Of a DNA stretch of 38,060 nt, positions 1 to 7,453 are shown one piece after another; the stretch's first letter is position 1, and every line of letters starts with the position of its first letter. The position numbers and the translations under genes were made by a program. Location: NCBI GenBank assembly GCA_903929795.1, contig CAIYWC010000020.1:1-38060 (forward strand), read 5' to 3'. This stretch comes from an uncultured Myxococcales bacterium (GTDB lineage: Bacteria; Myxococcota_A; UBA9042). The notes beneath the pieces are model-generated. The model saw only the letters and a program-made list of their open reading frames with translations. It was not told the DNA's origin and ran no database searches.

Positions 1-63
1 GAACTCCGCGCGCATCGCCTTCGACTCGATCCATCCACGCGCCTTCAAGGTATCGTCCTGCAT
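1..63 (-). CDS. 5' end of an unidentified gene, cut by the window edge
   Basis: An ATG at 63 reading leftwards is preceded by GGAGG with a 4-nt spacer, and 21 codons stay open to the edge (begins MQDDTLKARG). No function can be assigned from so short a piece. It lies 135 nt downstream of the clpA stop on the same strand. A possible promoter of its own lies at 93-121, so it may be separately transcribed. The strong ribosome binding site is the main support. Confidence 0.45.
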   Translation of the reverse strand, partial: MQDDTLKARGWIESKAMRAEF

Positions 64-92
64 ATCGCCTCCGGGGACTCGCCCTGGAGGAT

Positions 93-121
93 TTTGTAGC
101 AGAATTCATAAAGTGCGAGAA
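93..121 (-). promoter_or_regulatory. Possible extended -10 promoter for the left-edge gene
   Basis: On the minus strand TACAAA (93-98) is preceded by TGC, which gives an extended -10, and a weak -35 TTCTCG (116-121) sits 17 nt upstream. The stretch is visibly more AT-rich than its surroundings. The -35 is poor, so this is tentative. Confidence 0.3.
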
Positions 122-198
122 TTGTGCGGGATCCGTAGCCTTGCGGGCGGGGAACCAGCCCAGACCGGTCCGTCCCGCGCCCAATCCTCCGTCCAGCG

Positions 199-2490
199 TT
201 ACGCCGCGGCCTTGCCCTCGCGGGCCACAAATGCGAGGACCAGCTTGCCGTCCGCCGCGGTCACATCGACCGTGCCGCCCTTTTGCAGCGACCCGAACAG
301 CAGCTCGTCCGCCAGCGGCTTGCGGATCTCCTCGTGGATCAGCCGGGCCATCGGCCGCGCGCCAAACTTCGGGTCAAAGCCCTTCTCCGCCAAGTACTTT
401 TTCGCCGAGTCGTCGACGTCCAGCACCACGCGTTTCTCGCTCAGCTGGCCTTCCAGCTCGGTCAGGAACTTGTCGACGATGCGGATCATCGTCGCTTCGT
501 CCAAGCGGCCGAATTTCACCCGTGCATCCAAGCGGTTGCGGAATTCCGGGCTGAACATGGACTTGAATTCCTTGTCGTCGTCGCCCTCGCCTTGGCCGCC
601 GCCGAAGCCCACGCGGCCTTTCTCCAGGTCCCGCGCGCCGACGTTGGAGGTCATGATCAGCACGACGTGGCGGAAGTCCGCGGATTTGCCGTTGTTATCC
701 GTCAGCGTGCCGTGGTCCATCACCTGCAGCAACACGTTGAACACATCCGGATGCGCCTTTTCGATTTCGTCCAAAAGCAGCACCGCGTGTGGGTTCTTGG
801 TGATGGCCTCGGTCAGCAGCCCGCCCTGGTCAAAGCCCACGTAGCCAGGCGGCGCGCCGATCAGCCGCGAGACCGTGTGGCGCTCCATGTACTCGCTCAT
901 GTCGAACCGCAAGAAGTGCAGCCCCAACACCTGCGCCAGCTGCTTGGCCAGCTCCGTCTTGCCCACGCCGGTCGGGCCGGTAAACAGGAACGAGCCCATC
1001 GGCTTTTTCGGATTGCCCAGCCCCGCGCGCGCCACCTTGATCGCCGTCGCAATCTGCGCCACCGCTTCGTTCTGGCCAAAAACCACGCCTTTGAGCTGCG
1101 TCTCCAGGTCCGCCAGCGCCGCGCGGTCGTCGTGGCCGACCTGTCGCTCCGGAATCGACGCCATCTTCGACAGCACGCGCTCGATGTCGCGCACGGTCAC
1201 GCGCACACGCGTCGTGTCCTCGCCCAGGCCTTTTTGCCCGGAACGCAGCCGCACCGACGCGCCCGCCTCGTCCAGCAGATCAATCGCCTTGTCCGGCAGC
1301 CGCCGGTCCGCCAGGTACTTGCCCGCCAGCGTCGCCGCGGACGCCAGCGCCGCGTCCGTGTACGTCACTTTGTGGTGCGCCTCGTAGTGCTTGCGCAGGC
1401 CGCGCAGCACCGCGATCGTGTCCTCCACGGACAGCTCGCCCACGTCGATCTTCTGAAAGCGCCGGGCAAAAGCCTTGTCTTTCTGGATGTGTCCGCGCAG
1501 CTCGTCCCAGGTCGTCGAGCCGATGCACCGCAGCGCGCCTGACGCGAGCGCCGGCTTCAGGAGGTTGGACGCGTCCATCGACCCGCCCGTCGTCGCGCCC
1601 GCGCCGACAATCGTGTGCAGCTCATCGATAAACAGGATCGTGTCCTTTTGCTCCGCCAGCCCCGCCAGCACACCTTTCAAGCGCTTCTCGAAATCGCCGC
1701 GGTACTTGGAGCCCGCCAGCAGCGCGCCCACGTCCAGCGACCAAATCGTGGTATTCTTGAGCGGAAACGGCGCCTTGCCCTGGACGATCTGCAGCGCCAG
1801 CCCACCGACAATCGCCGTCTTGCCCGTGCCTGAATCGCCCACAAGCAGCGGGTTGTTCTTGCGCCGCCGCAGCAGCACTTGCGCCATGCGCTCCACTTCC
1901 ATGTCGCGGCCGATCAGCGGGTCGATGCGGCCCGCGCGCGCCTCCTCGTTCAGGTTCACGCAATACGCCGACAGCCCGCCGTCCTTGGCCGATTTCTCGC
2001 CGTCCTCGCCCTCGCTCTCCTCGTCTTCGTCCTTCTCCTGGCGCAGCAGCGGCTCGTCTTTTTCGTCCTCGCCGTGGGACAGATAGCTCACGACATCCAG
2101 CCTGGTTACGCCCTGTTGCAGCAGAAAATACGTGGCAAACGAGTCGTCCTCGCTGAACATGGCCACCAGCACGTTCGCGCCGGTCACCGATTGCTTGCCC
2201 GCCCCGCGCACGTGCAGCGCCGCCCGCTGGATCACGCGCTGCAAGCCCAGCGTCGGCTGCGTCGTCAGGTCTTCATCCGCCGGAATTCGCTCCACTTCCG
2301 TCGACAGCCACGCTTCCAGCGCCTCGCGCAGCGCCGCGACGTTGCCATTGCAGCGCGCGATGACCTTGGCCGTGGTCTTGTCATGCAGCAGCGCGTAGAG
2401 CATGTGCTCCAGGCCAAAAAACTCGTGGCGCCGCGTCTGCGCTTCGCTCGCGGCGACTTGGATCGCGATCTCCAGTTCCAGACTCAACAT
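199..2490 (-). CDS. clpA: ATP-dependent Clp protease ATP-binding subunit ClpA
   Basis: 763 aa, the usual ClpA length. It is a hexameric AAA+ unfoldase that feeds substrates to the ClpP peptidase in the cytoplasm. The N-terminal Clp repeat domain (about 1-140) binds ClpS. An acidic linker rich in Glu/Asp (141-170) follows, then AAA-1 with Walker A GDSGTGKT at about 218-225 and Walker B ILFIDE at 285-290. AAA-2 has GPTGVGKT and LLLDEIEKAH. After the second AAA module, before SPEFRNRLD, a VGF tripeptide sits where the ClpP-docking IGL/IGF loop is expected. ClpA starts 9 nt after the clpS stop, so the two are co-transcribed in the order clpS-clpA. No clpP lies in the window. The ATG start is preceded by GGAG. 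Confidence is high from complete motif content and context. Confidence 0.97.
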   Translation of the reverse strand: MLSLELEIAIQVAASEAQTRRHEFFGLEHMLYALLHDKTTAKVIARCNGNVAALREALEAWLSTEVERIPADEDLTTQPTLGLQRVIQRAALHVRGAGKQSVTGANVLVAMFSEDDSFATYFLLQQGVTRLDVVSYLSHGEDEKDEPLLRQEKDEDEESEGEDGEKSAKDGGLSAYCVNLNEEARAGRIDPLIGRDMEVERMAQVLLRRRKNNPLLVGDSGTGKTAIVGGLALQIVQGKAPFPLKNTTIWSLDVGALLAGSKYRGDFEKRLKGVLAGLAEQKDTILFIDELHTIVGAGATTGGSMDASNLLKPALASGALRCIGSTTWDELRGHIQKDKAFARRFQKIDVGELSVEDTIAVLRGLRKHYEAHHKVTYTDAALASAATLAGKYLADRRLPDKAIDLLDEAGASVRLRSGQKGLGEDTTRVRVTVRDIERVLSKMASIPERQVGHDDRAALADLETQLKGVVFGQNEAVAQIATAIKVARAGLGNPKKPMGSFLFTGPTGVGKTELAKQLAQVLGLHFLRFDMSEYMERHTVSRLIGAPPGYVGFDQGGLLTEAITKNPHAVLLLDEIEKAHPDVFNVLLQVMDHGTLTDNNGKSADFRHVVLIMTSNVGARDLEKGRVGFGGGQGEGDDDKEFKSMFSPEFRNRLDARVKFGRLDEATMIRIVDKFLTELEGQLSEKRVVLDVDDSAKKYLAEKGFDPKFGARPMARLIHEEIRKPLADELLFGSLQKGGTVDVTAADGKLVLAFVAREGKAAA

Positions 2491-2499
2491 GCCCGTCTC

Positions 2500-2832
2500 C
2501 TAGCTCGCCGGTTCCGCGGTCAGTTTCAGCGGCGCGCCGTGCGTGCGCGCGTAGTCGGTGACCTGCGCGACTTTGGACTCCGCCAAATCCTTGCTGTACG
2601 TCCCCGCGATCCCGCGGCCCTTGTTGTGGACGTTCAGCATGATGGTCTGCGCGTCCGCGTCGGTCTTGTGAAAAAACAGCCGCAGCACCTCAACGACCAG
2701 CTCTTGGGTCGTGTAGTCGTCATTGTGCAGAATCACGTCGTACAACGTCGGCCGTTTCACTTTTTGCTGGGGCGCGAGCAAGACGCCCGCGTCGTCGCGA
2801 TCCTGACCCTGCGGATTGTTTGGATTCGCCAT
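2500..2832 (-). CDS. clpS: ATP-dependent Clp protease adaptor ClpS
   Basis: 110 aa, typical for ClpS. It recognises N-end-rule (N-degron) substrates and delivers them to ClpA. The core begins with RPTLYDVILHNDDYT: Asn37, Asp38 and Asp39 match the residues that hold the substrate alpha-amino group, and His69 in VHNKG matches the second binding-pocket residue. About 27 disordered, Gln/Asp-rich residues precede the core. It is the first gene of a clpS-clpA operon. A weak promoter-like pair (TTGCAG, 16 nt, TACCAT) can be read on the minus strand in the 2833-2931 gap. Confidence 0.96.
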   Translation of the reverse strand: MANPNNPQGQDRDDAGVLLAPQQKVKRPTLYDVILHNDDYTTQELVVEVLRLFFHKTDADAQTIMLNVHNKGRGIAGTYSKDLAESKVAQVTDYARTHGAPLKLTAEPAS

Positions 2833-2931
2833 CGCCCGTCCTGACTGCGCCAGCCCGAGGTGGCGGCGTCGATGCCGTCATGGTAGGACACTCCGCGGCA
2901 CCTGCAACTGACGCAGGCCGAGGCCGCCAAG

Positions 2932-3255
2932 ATGACAGCGGAACGCACGCCAGAGCAGTTCCAGCGCTGGCAGCGGCACTTGGCGCGAAAGGGCCTTGAA
3001 TTGTATGGCAGCCTGTCGGACGTGCTGGCCGGCAAGCACATCACGCTGGCGACGCTGCAGTTGCCGCACGAGCAAAAAACCGGCGAGCGCAAGGAAGAAC
3101 GGCTGCGGCGTTACCTGGATCAGGTGGTGCGCGCGCAGGGGCGCTTGGGGACGCAAGGCTGGGGGCGCTGCGTGCACTGCCAACAGCCATTGCCGGACGC
3201 GGTGCTGGACGAACTGCCGTGGACGGAAACGTGCCACGCGTGCGCGGACAGGTGA
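2932..3255 (+). CDS. DksA/TraR-type C4 zinc-finger protein
   Basis: 107 aa. The C-terminus has Cys80-x2-Cys83-x17-Cys101-x2-Cys104, the spacing of the DksA/TraR zinc finger, in a context (GRCVHCQQPLP, ETCHACA) close to that family. The N-terminal 75 residues are charged and predicted helical, like the DksA coiled coil. Family members bind in the RNA polymerase secondary channel and modulate initiation with ppGpp. The DxxDxA acidic tip needed by E. coli DksA is not visible, so it may act differently. The ATG at 2932 has GAGG about 7 nt upstream. It is divergent from clpS with a 99-nt gap and convergent with hsp20. Confidence 0.75.
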   Translation: MTAERTPEQFQRWQRHLARKGLELYGSLSDVLAGKHITLATLQLPHEQKTGERKEERLRRYLDQVVRAQGRLGTQGWGRCVHCQQPLPDAVLDELPWTETCHACADR

Positions 3256-3291
3256 TTCCCGCCCGCGCACGCGCCGCACAAATCAAGTCGC

Positions 3292-3810
3292 CTAGTTATG
3301 GCCCGTCAACTCCAGCTTGCGGACCGCCTTGCGCGCTTCGGCCGTCTTGGGCAACGCCACGGTCAGCGCGCCGTTCTTGAAGGTCGCGTGGGCCTTGTCG
3401 ATGTCGAGGCCATTGGGCAGCGCAAAGGAGCGCTCGAACTGGCCAAACGTCCGCTCGCACAGCGTGTAGCCGGCTTCCTTGCGGTTGGTCTCTTCCTTGC
3501 GCTCGCCGCGAATCGTCAGCATGCCCGGCGCCAACGTCACTTCGATATCCTTGTCGGTCATGCCTGGCAAGTCCGCGCAAACGTTGATGGTTTTGTCATC
3601 CTCGCGGATATCCATCTTCGGATAGAACGCGATGACTTCGTTGTTGACGTAGCGCGGCGCCGTGCCCATGACCGGCCAGCTGTCGAAGAACTGGTCAAAC
3701 AGGCGGTTCACCTCGTACTGCAGCGAGCCAATGGGCGCGATGTCCGTGTTGACGTCGTTCGTGGTGGTGCGGGAAGCTTTGGGCGCGGAGCGCCAAGTGG
3801 TCAAGTTCAT
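3292..3810 (-). CDS. Small heat-shock protein, Hsp20/alpha-crystallin family
   Basis: 172 aa. ATP-independent holdase chaperone. The alpha-crystallin domain spans about 62-158: YPKMDIRED start, ADLPGMTDKDIEV, LTIRGERKEE, FERSFALP, and the family signature NGALTVALPK at 146-155. A variable N-terminus with LFDQFF precedes it and a short tail (LELTGHN) follows. The start at 3810 was chosen because GGAGG lies 8 nt upstream; the reading frame is open much further upstream but shows no protein-like sequence there. An exact sigma-54 promoter lies at 3878-3893, giving a leader of about 57 nt. No CIRCE element or sigma-32-type promoter is seen. Regulation by an enhancer-binding protein is therefore likely. 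Confidence 0.95.
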   Translation of the reverse strand: MNLTTWRSAPKASRTTTNDVNTDIAPIGSLQYEVNRLFDQFFDSWPVMGTAPRYVNNEVIAFYPKMDIREDDKTINVCADLPGMTDKDIEVTLAPGMLTIRGERKEETNRKEAGYTLCERTFGQFERSFALPNGLDIDKAHATFKNGALTVALPKTAEARKAVRKLELTGHN

Positions 3811-4113
3811 AACCTTATCCTCCAAGTTGCACAACAAAACCGACACCCGATGCGCGGCCGGTGCGCGTCTGCGGGTAAGCAAACCGCGTGCCAACTTGCC
3901 GCACATGTCGCAAAGGCACCACCCGCCGGCGGTTTTGCCGGGTCCATGGCGACCCGATGCGCCTGCAGGCCGCGGTCCCTGCGCGATTTTGCGCCGTGCT
4001 GCGCGGCAAAGTCCGCATCCGGCCGCCTTGACCCGGGCGGTCGGCCAGTCCATGCTCGCGCCGCGGGTGCCGTAGTGGCGGTTGCTCAGGAATTGTATGC
4101 GGTTGGAGGGCCG
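3811..4113. other. Divergent intergenic region between hsp20 and a lipoprotein gene
   Basis: This 303-base gap contains the hsp20 sigma-54 promoter (3878-3893) and leader. Farther upstream of that promoter are the perfect palindrome CCGCCGGCGG (about 3933-3942) and an inverted repeat TTTGC (3988-3992) with GCAAA (4006-4010). The latter lies about 120-145 nt upstream of the predicted start, a usual distance for enhancer-binding-protein sites. I see no convincing promoter for the plus-strand lipoprotein gene and no small gene here. Confidence 0.5.
3878..3893 (-). promoter_or_regulatory. Sigma-54 (RpoN) promoter of hsp20
   Basis: The minus strand reads TGGCACG-CGGT-TTGCT, an exact match to the -24/-12 consensus TGGCACG-N4-TTGCW with GG and GC separated by 10 nt. 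Transcription should start near 3867, 57 nt before the hsp20 ATG. The match is intergenic, on the correct strand and at a sensible distance. Sigma-54 promoters need an AAA+ activator; none is encoded in the window. Confidence 0.85.
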
Positions 4114-4977
4114 ATGGGGCACGATCCAGGCCAGGCGATGAACTGGAGTGCGCTGGTCGCGTGCGCGTGGCTGGCGTGTGCGTGCGGGCAGGTCAATGGC
4201 GCGGCGGATGTGTACGCGCTGCCGGAGGCGGACGCACTTGCCGACGTGCATGGCGCCACCGATGCTGCGGCGGCAGACCAAGCGGTCGCGGACGTGCCCG
4301 CGCCTGACATTGCCTCGGATGTCGTTCAAGCCGCGGACAGCGCCGTTGGGCCGGATGCTGGCGTGGATTCCGGTGTGCAAGGCTCGCCGCCGCACTGGCA
4401 GCCCTTGGCGCCCGTGACGCTGCCGCAGGGCGCAACGACGGCGCTGGACCTGAACCCGCTGCTGGCCGACGCCCAGGACGCGGTAGGGCAGGTGCAGGTC
4501 AGCTGGAGCGCGCAGCACGTGGCGTTGCAGGATCCGGGGTCGCACGTGCTGTACATCGTCGCGCCGACGACCTGGACCGGGACCGAGGCGGTTGTGCTGA
4601 CCGCGCGCGATTCGCTTGGGCTGACGGCGACGGCGACGCTCGCGGTGACCGTGACGGAGGTGAAGGTCGCTCCCCCGCCGGCGCTGGATGCGTGCGGGAA
4701 AGTGACGTTCTCGCTCGCCGCGGGCAACGGCGCGCACGTTGTGCTGCTGTCTGGCAGCTTCAATGGCTGGGCGAGCGCCGCGCCGGCCGCGGATTTGCTC
4801 ACGGATCCGACCGGCAGCGGCACGTGGAGCGTGACCCGGACACTGGCAACCGGCGTTTATCAGTACAAATTTATCGTCGACGGCAAGTGGCAGGCGGATC
4901 CGGGCAATCCAAACCAAGTGCCGGACGGCTATGGCGACAAGAACAGCGTCGTGGAGGTGCCGACGTGCAAGCCGTGA
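4114..4977 (+). CDS. Putative lipoprotein with C-terminal CBM48/AMPK-like glycogen-binding domain
   Basis: 287 aa. Starts MGHDPGQAMNWSAL; a hydrophobic signal segment ends at WLACAC, a plausible though imperfect lipobox. A spacer of about 60 residues rich in Asp, Ala and Val follows, then a beta-rich region (about 95-190). A C-terminal domain has VTFSLAAGNGAHVVLLSGSFNGW, VYQYKFIVDGKW and GDKNSVVEV, the pattern of the early-set AMPK/CBM48 domain that binds glycogen or other alpha-glucans. The ATG at 4114 has GGAGGG just upstream with a short 4-nt spacer; the in-frame ATG at 4138 would give a more conventional signal peptide. Its stop overlaps the next gene, so the two are probably translationally coupled. 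Likely surface or periplasmic; substrate unknown. Confidence 0.75.
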   Translation: MGHDPGQAMNWSALVACAWLACACGQVNGAADVYALPEADALADVHGATDAAAADQAVADVPAPDIASDVVQAADSAVGPDAGVDSGVQGSPPHWQPLAPVTLPQGATTALDLNPLLADAQDAVGQVQVSWSAQHVALQDPGSHVLYIVAPTTWTGTEAVVLTARDSLGLTATATLAVTVTEVKVAPPPALDACGKVTFSLAAGNGAHVVLLSGSFNGWASAAPAADLLTDPTGSGTWSVTRTLATGVYQYKFIVDGKWQADPGNPNQVPDGYGDKNSVVEVPTCKP

Positions 4978-6374
4978 ACAAATGGGCTGTCCTCGCGGTT
5001 TTGGCCGCCTGCTCCACGCCGCAAACCCAGGGCGCCGGCGCGGATGCGACGGACAGTGGCGATGCGGTGGGAGCTGATCTGGTTTTTGTCAATAAATCTG
5101 ATACCCTTGCCGTCGATGCGGCCGGCGTGAGCGACGCCAGCGATGACGCTGGGACGGATGCGGTCGCTGCGTCCGACGGCGACGATGCCGCCGAGGTCGG
5201 CAAGACCGGCGGGTTTGACTACGCATGCAAGCCGCTGAGCACCGAGTCCTGCGTGACGGCCTGCGGCTCGGCCGGGACGCGCAAGTGCTTGAAAGAATGG
5301 GGACCGTGCATTCCGCCCGCGGAATTCTGCGGCAACTGCGTGGATGACAATTGCGACGGCCTGATCAACGAGGGCTGCGCGCCGAATCCGCTGTGTACAC
5401 CGCCGGTTGTGCAGTGCCCGATCGCGATTCTCGCGGTGGCGGAAGGCCAAAAAGTCGGCACGCAGGTGGTGCTGCACCTGACCGCGGCGGGTTCGTACGG
5501 CCAAGGGCTGGCCAAGGTGGTGAAGTGGGCGTGGACGGTGCAGGCGCCGCTGGGCGGATCGGGGCAATTCCTGCCGAGCGCTGATGTGCAGGCGCCGACG
5601 TACCTGACGACGGTGGCGGGTCAGTACCTGTTCCACCTGGACGTGTGGGATGACAAGGGCGTGCAGGGCTGCGTGCAGGCGCTGTTCCCGGTGACAGCGG
5701 CCGCGGATCCGCCGGCGAATCCGGAGATCGGCTGCGCGGACGGCACGCGCGAAGGCTTCCTGGACGACGCGGCGTACCCGCAGATCGCCGGCTGCTCTGG
5801 CGCGTGGGACCAACCCGGGCTGACGCCTGACGCGGTCGTGCCGACGTGCGGCAACCAGGGCGGCAACACGGGCGCCAAGGCGGACGGCATCGGCTGCGCC
5901 GCGCCGGACCTCTGCGCCGCTGGCTGGCACATTTGCAAGACGTGGCAGGAGGTTGCCGCAAAGTCCGCCACCGGCTGCGTCGATGCCACACCCGCCGGCG
6001 CGGCGCCCAAGTCGCTGTTTTTTGCCATCCGCCAGCCGAGCCAAAACGGCAGCGTCTGCGGCGGCTGGGCCGATGGCCCGAATTTCAATGACCTTTTTGG
6101 CTGCGGCAACCTGGGGACCACGCTCGACGCGACCAAGAACTGCGGACCGTTGGACCGCGTCATCGCCAGCACCGCGCCCAACAAGTGCGGATTCAACGAA
6201 GCGGAGCCGAACCTCGGGCCCTGGGAATGCATCGGACCGGGCAAGAGCGACTTGAACGAAGGCGCCAACGTGACCAAAAAAGCCTGTCAAAACGCCAGCT
6301 GCCAGTACGACGGCCTGCCGGTCAGCCCGTCCGGCAAAGGCGGCGTGCTCTGCTGCGGCGGCGTCGCGCCTTAG
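4965..6374 (+). CDS. Putative secreted lipoprotein with MopE-like Asp/Cys motif
   Basis: 469 aa. The GTG at 4965 was chosen because GGAGG lies 7 nt upstream; it gives a signal peptide ending in lipobox LAAC with Cys16. An Asp/Ala/Val-rich spacer (to about 85) is followed by a Cys-rich segment with CVDDNCDGLINEGC, a pattern known as the MopE-type putative metal-binding motif. A PKD/Ig-like beta region (GSYGQGLAKVVKWAW to QYLFHLDVWDDKG) comes next, then a C-terminal Cys- and Gly-rich domain beginning CADGTREGFLDD and containing AGWHICKTWQEV. I know that last pattern as recurring in secreted proteins of this kind, without a known role. The gene overlaps the upstream lipoprotein gene by 13 nt. 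At the 3' end it overlaps the convergent MscS gene by 4 nt. Confidence 0.75.
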   Translation: MQAVNKWAVLAVLAACSTPQTQGAGADATDSGDAVGADLVFVNKSDTLAVDAAGVSDASDDAGTDAVAASDGDDAAEVGKTGGFDYACKPLSTESCVTACGSAGTRKCLKEWGPCIPPAEFCGNCVDDNCDGLINEGCAPNPLCTPPVVQCPIAILAVAEGQKVGTQVVLHLTAAGSYGQGLAKVVKWAWTVQAPLGGSGQFLPSADVQAPTYLTTVAGQYLFHLDVWDDKGVQGCVQALFPVTAAADPPANPEIGCADGTREGFLDDAAYPQIAGCSGAWDQPGLTPDAVVPTCGNQGGNTGAKADGIGCAAPDLCAAGWHICKTWQEVAAKSATGCVDATPAGAAPKSLFFAIRQPSQNGSVCGGWADGPNFNDLFGCGNLGTTLDATKNCGPLDRVIASTAPNKCGFNEAEPNLGPWECIGPGKSDLNEGANVTKKACQNASCQYDGLPVSPSGKGGVLCCGGVAP

Positions 6375-7453
6375 GCGGCTGTGCCCGTCTGCGCCTGCAC
6401 CACCGACGGCACGGCCATCCCCATCCCCGCGGCAGCCAGCCGTTCGCGCACCGCCAGCAGCACGTCGTGCGCCGTGTCCAACGCGTCGTCCAGCTTGGGC
6501 ACAAAATACATGACCCGCAGGTTGCTGGACCAATCGCCAAAAGAGCTCACCGTCACGCTGAAATCGGCGGCGACCCGCGGCTCGTCGCGCAGCACGTCCT
6601 CCGCGATCTGCTTGGCCTGGCGCAGCTGCGCGGCGGTCAGCAGGCGGTCCAGCTGGAACGTCACATCCTTGACCAGGCCGTTGTCGTGGCTGAAATTCTG
6701 CAACACCGCGGACGCGATTTTCTTGTTGGGCACGATGATGGTCACGCCGGCGGTCGTCAGCAGGCGCGTCGAGCGCAGGCCCATTCGCAGCACGCGGCCC
6801 GCGTAATCGTTGTCAATCTTGATGACATCGCCCACCACGAATGGCTGGTCCGTCATGATCTGCAGCGCGCCGAGCACGTTGCCGAGCGTCTCCTGCGCCG
6901 CGAACGCCACCGCTACGCCGCCGATGCCCAGGCCCGTGATGACCGAAACCACGTCAAATCCGGCGTGATGCAGCGCGGTGATCGCCAAAAACGCCACCGC
7001 GGTCCACTTGGTCGCCGCCCGCGCAATCGCCACGACCTGCGTGTTGATCGGCGGCTCGTGGCGCTGCGCCCAGGGGGTCATCAGCTCGTCAAAAAGCACG
7101 TCCAGCGCCCGCCACAGCAGCACGGCCGTGACCAGCGCCAGCGCCACCGAGCTCGCGTCCAGCACCATCTCGTGCAGGCGCGTCGGCAGGCGCGGCACGT
7201 GCAAAGCTGCGTGAACAAAGGAGAAAAATGTCAGCATCGCGAATGGCATGCTCGTCGCCGCGACCAGCCGGTCGTCCAGCACCGTCTTTGTGTGCGCCGT
7301 CAGCCGCGCCAGGATACGCGTCAGGACAAACCGCACGAAGAGCGCGGCGACCAGGCCAATCAACACCAAACCGAGGACGACCAGCCACTTGCGCAGCGAG
7401 TTTCCGGCGTAATGCGTGTGCAGCATCGCGTTGATTTCAGACCAGTTGAACAT
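6371..7453 (-). CDS. Mechanosensitive ion channel, MscS family
   Basis: 360 aa. Tension-gated inner-membrane channel that releases solutes on osmotic downshock. Hydrophobic segments lie at about 22-44, 65-85, 103-122 and 150-190. The MscS pore helix pattern is clear (GGVAVAFAAQETLGNVLGALQI), followed by the beta domain FVVGDVIKID...GRVLRMGLRSTRLLT and VPNKKIASAVLQNFS. It has more transmembrane segments than the minimal E. coli MscS. The start lies inside the end of the radical SAM gene upstream (17-nt overlap), so translation of the two is probably linked, although no functional tie is obvious. Confidence 0.93.
   Translation of the reverse strand: MFNWSEINAMLHTHYAGNSLRKWLVVLGLVLIGLVAALFVRFVLTRILARLTAHTKTVLDDRLVAATSMPFAMLTFFSFVHAALHVPRLPTRLHEMVLDASSVALALVTAVLLWRALDVLFDELMTPWAQRHEPPINTQVVAIARAATKWTAVAFLAITALHHAGFDVVSVITGLGIGGVAVAFAAQETLGNVLGALQIMTDQPFVVGDVIKIDNDYAGRVLRMGLRSTRLLTTAGVTIIVPNKKIASAVLQNFSHDNGLVKDVTFQLDRLLTAAQLRQAKQIAEDVLRDEPRVAADFSVTVSSFGDWSSNLRVMYFVPKLDDALDTAHDVLLAVRERLAAAGMGMAVPSVVQAQTGTAA

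Noticed and set aside
283..1542. 419-codon open frame on the plus strand inside clpA
   Set aside because: It is antisense to a gene with complete ClpA motifs; its Arg/Gln/His/Ala-rich product is the typical shadow of GC-rich coding DNA.
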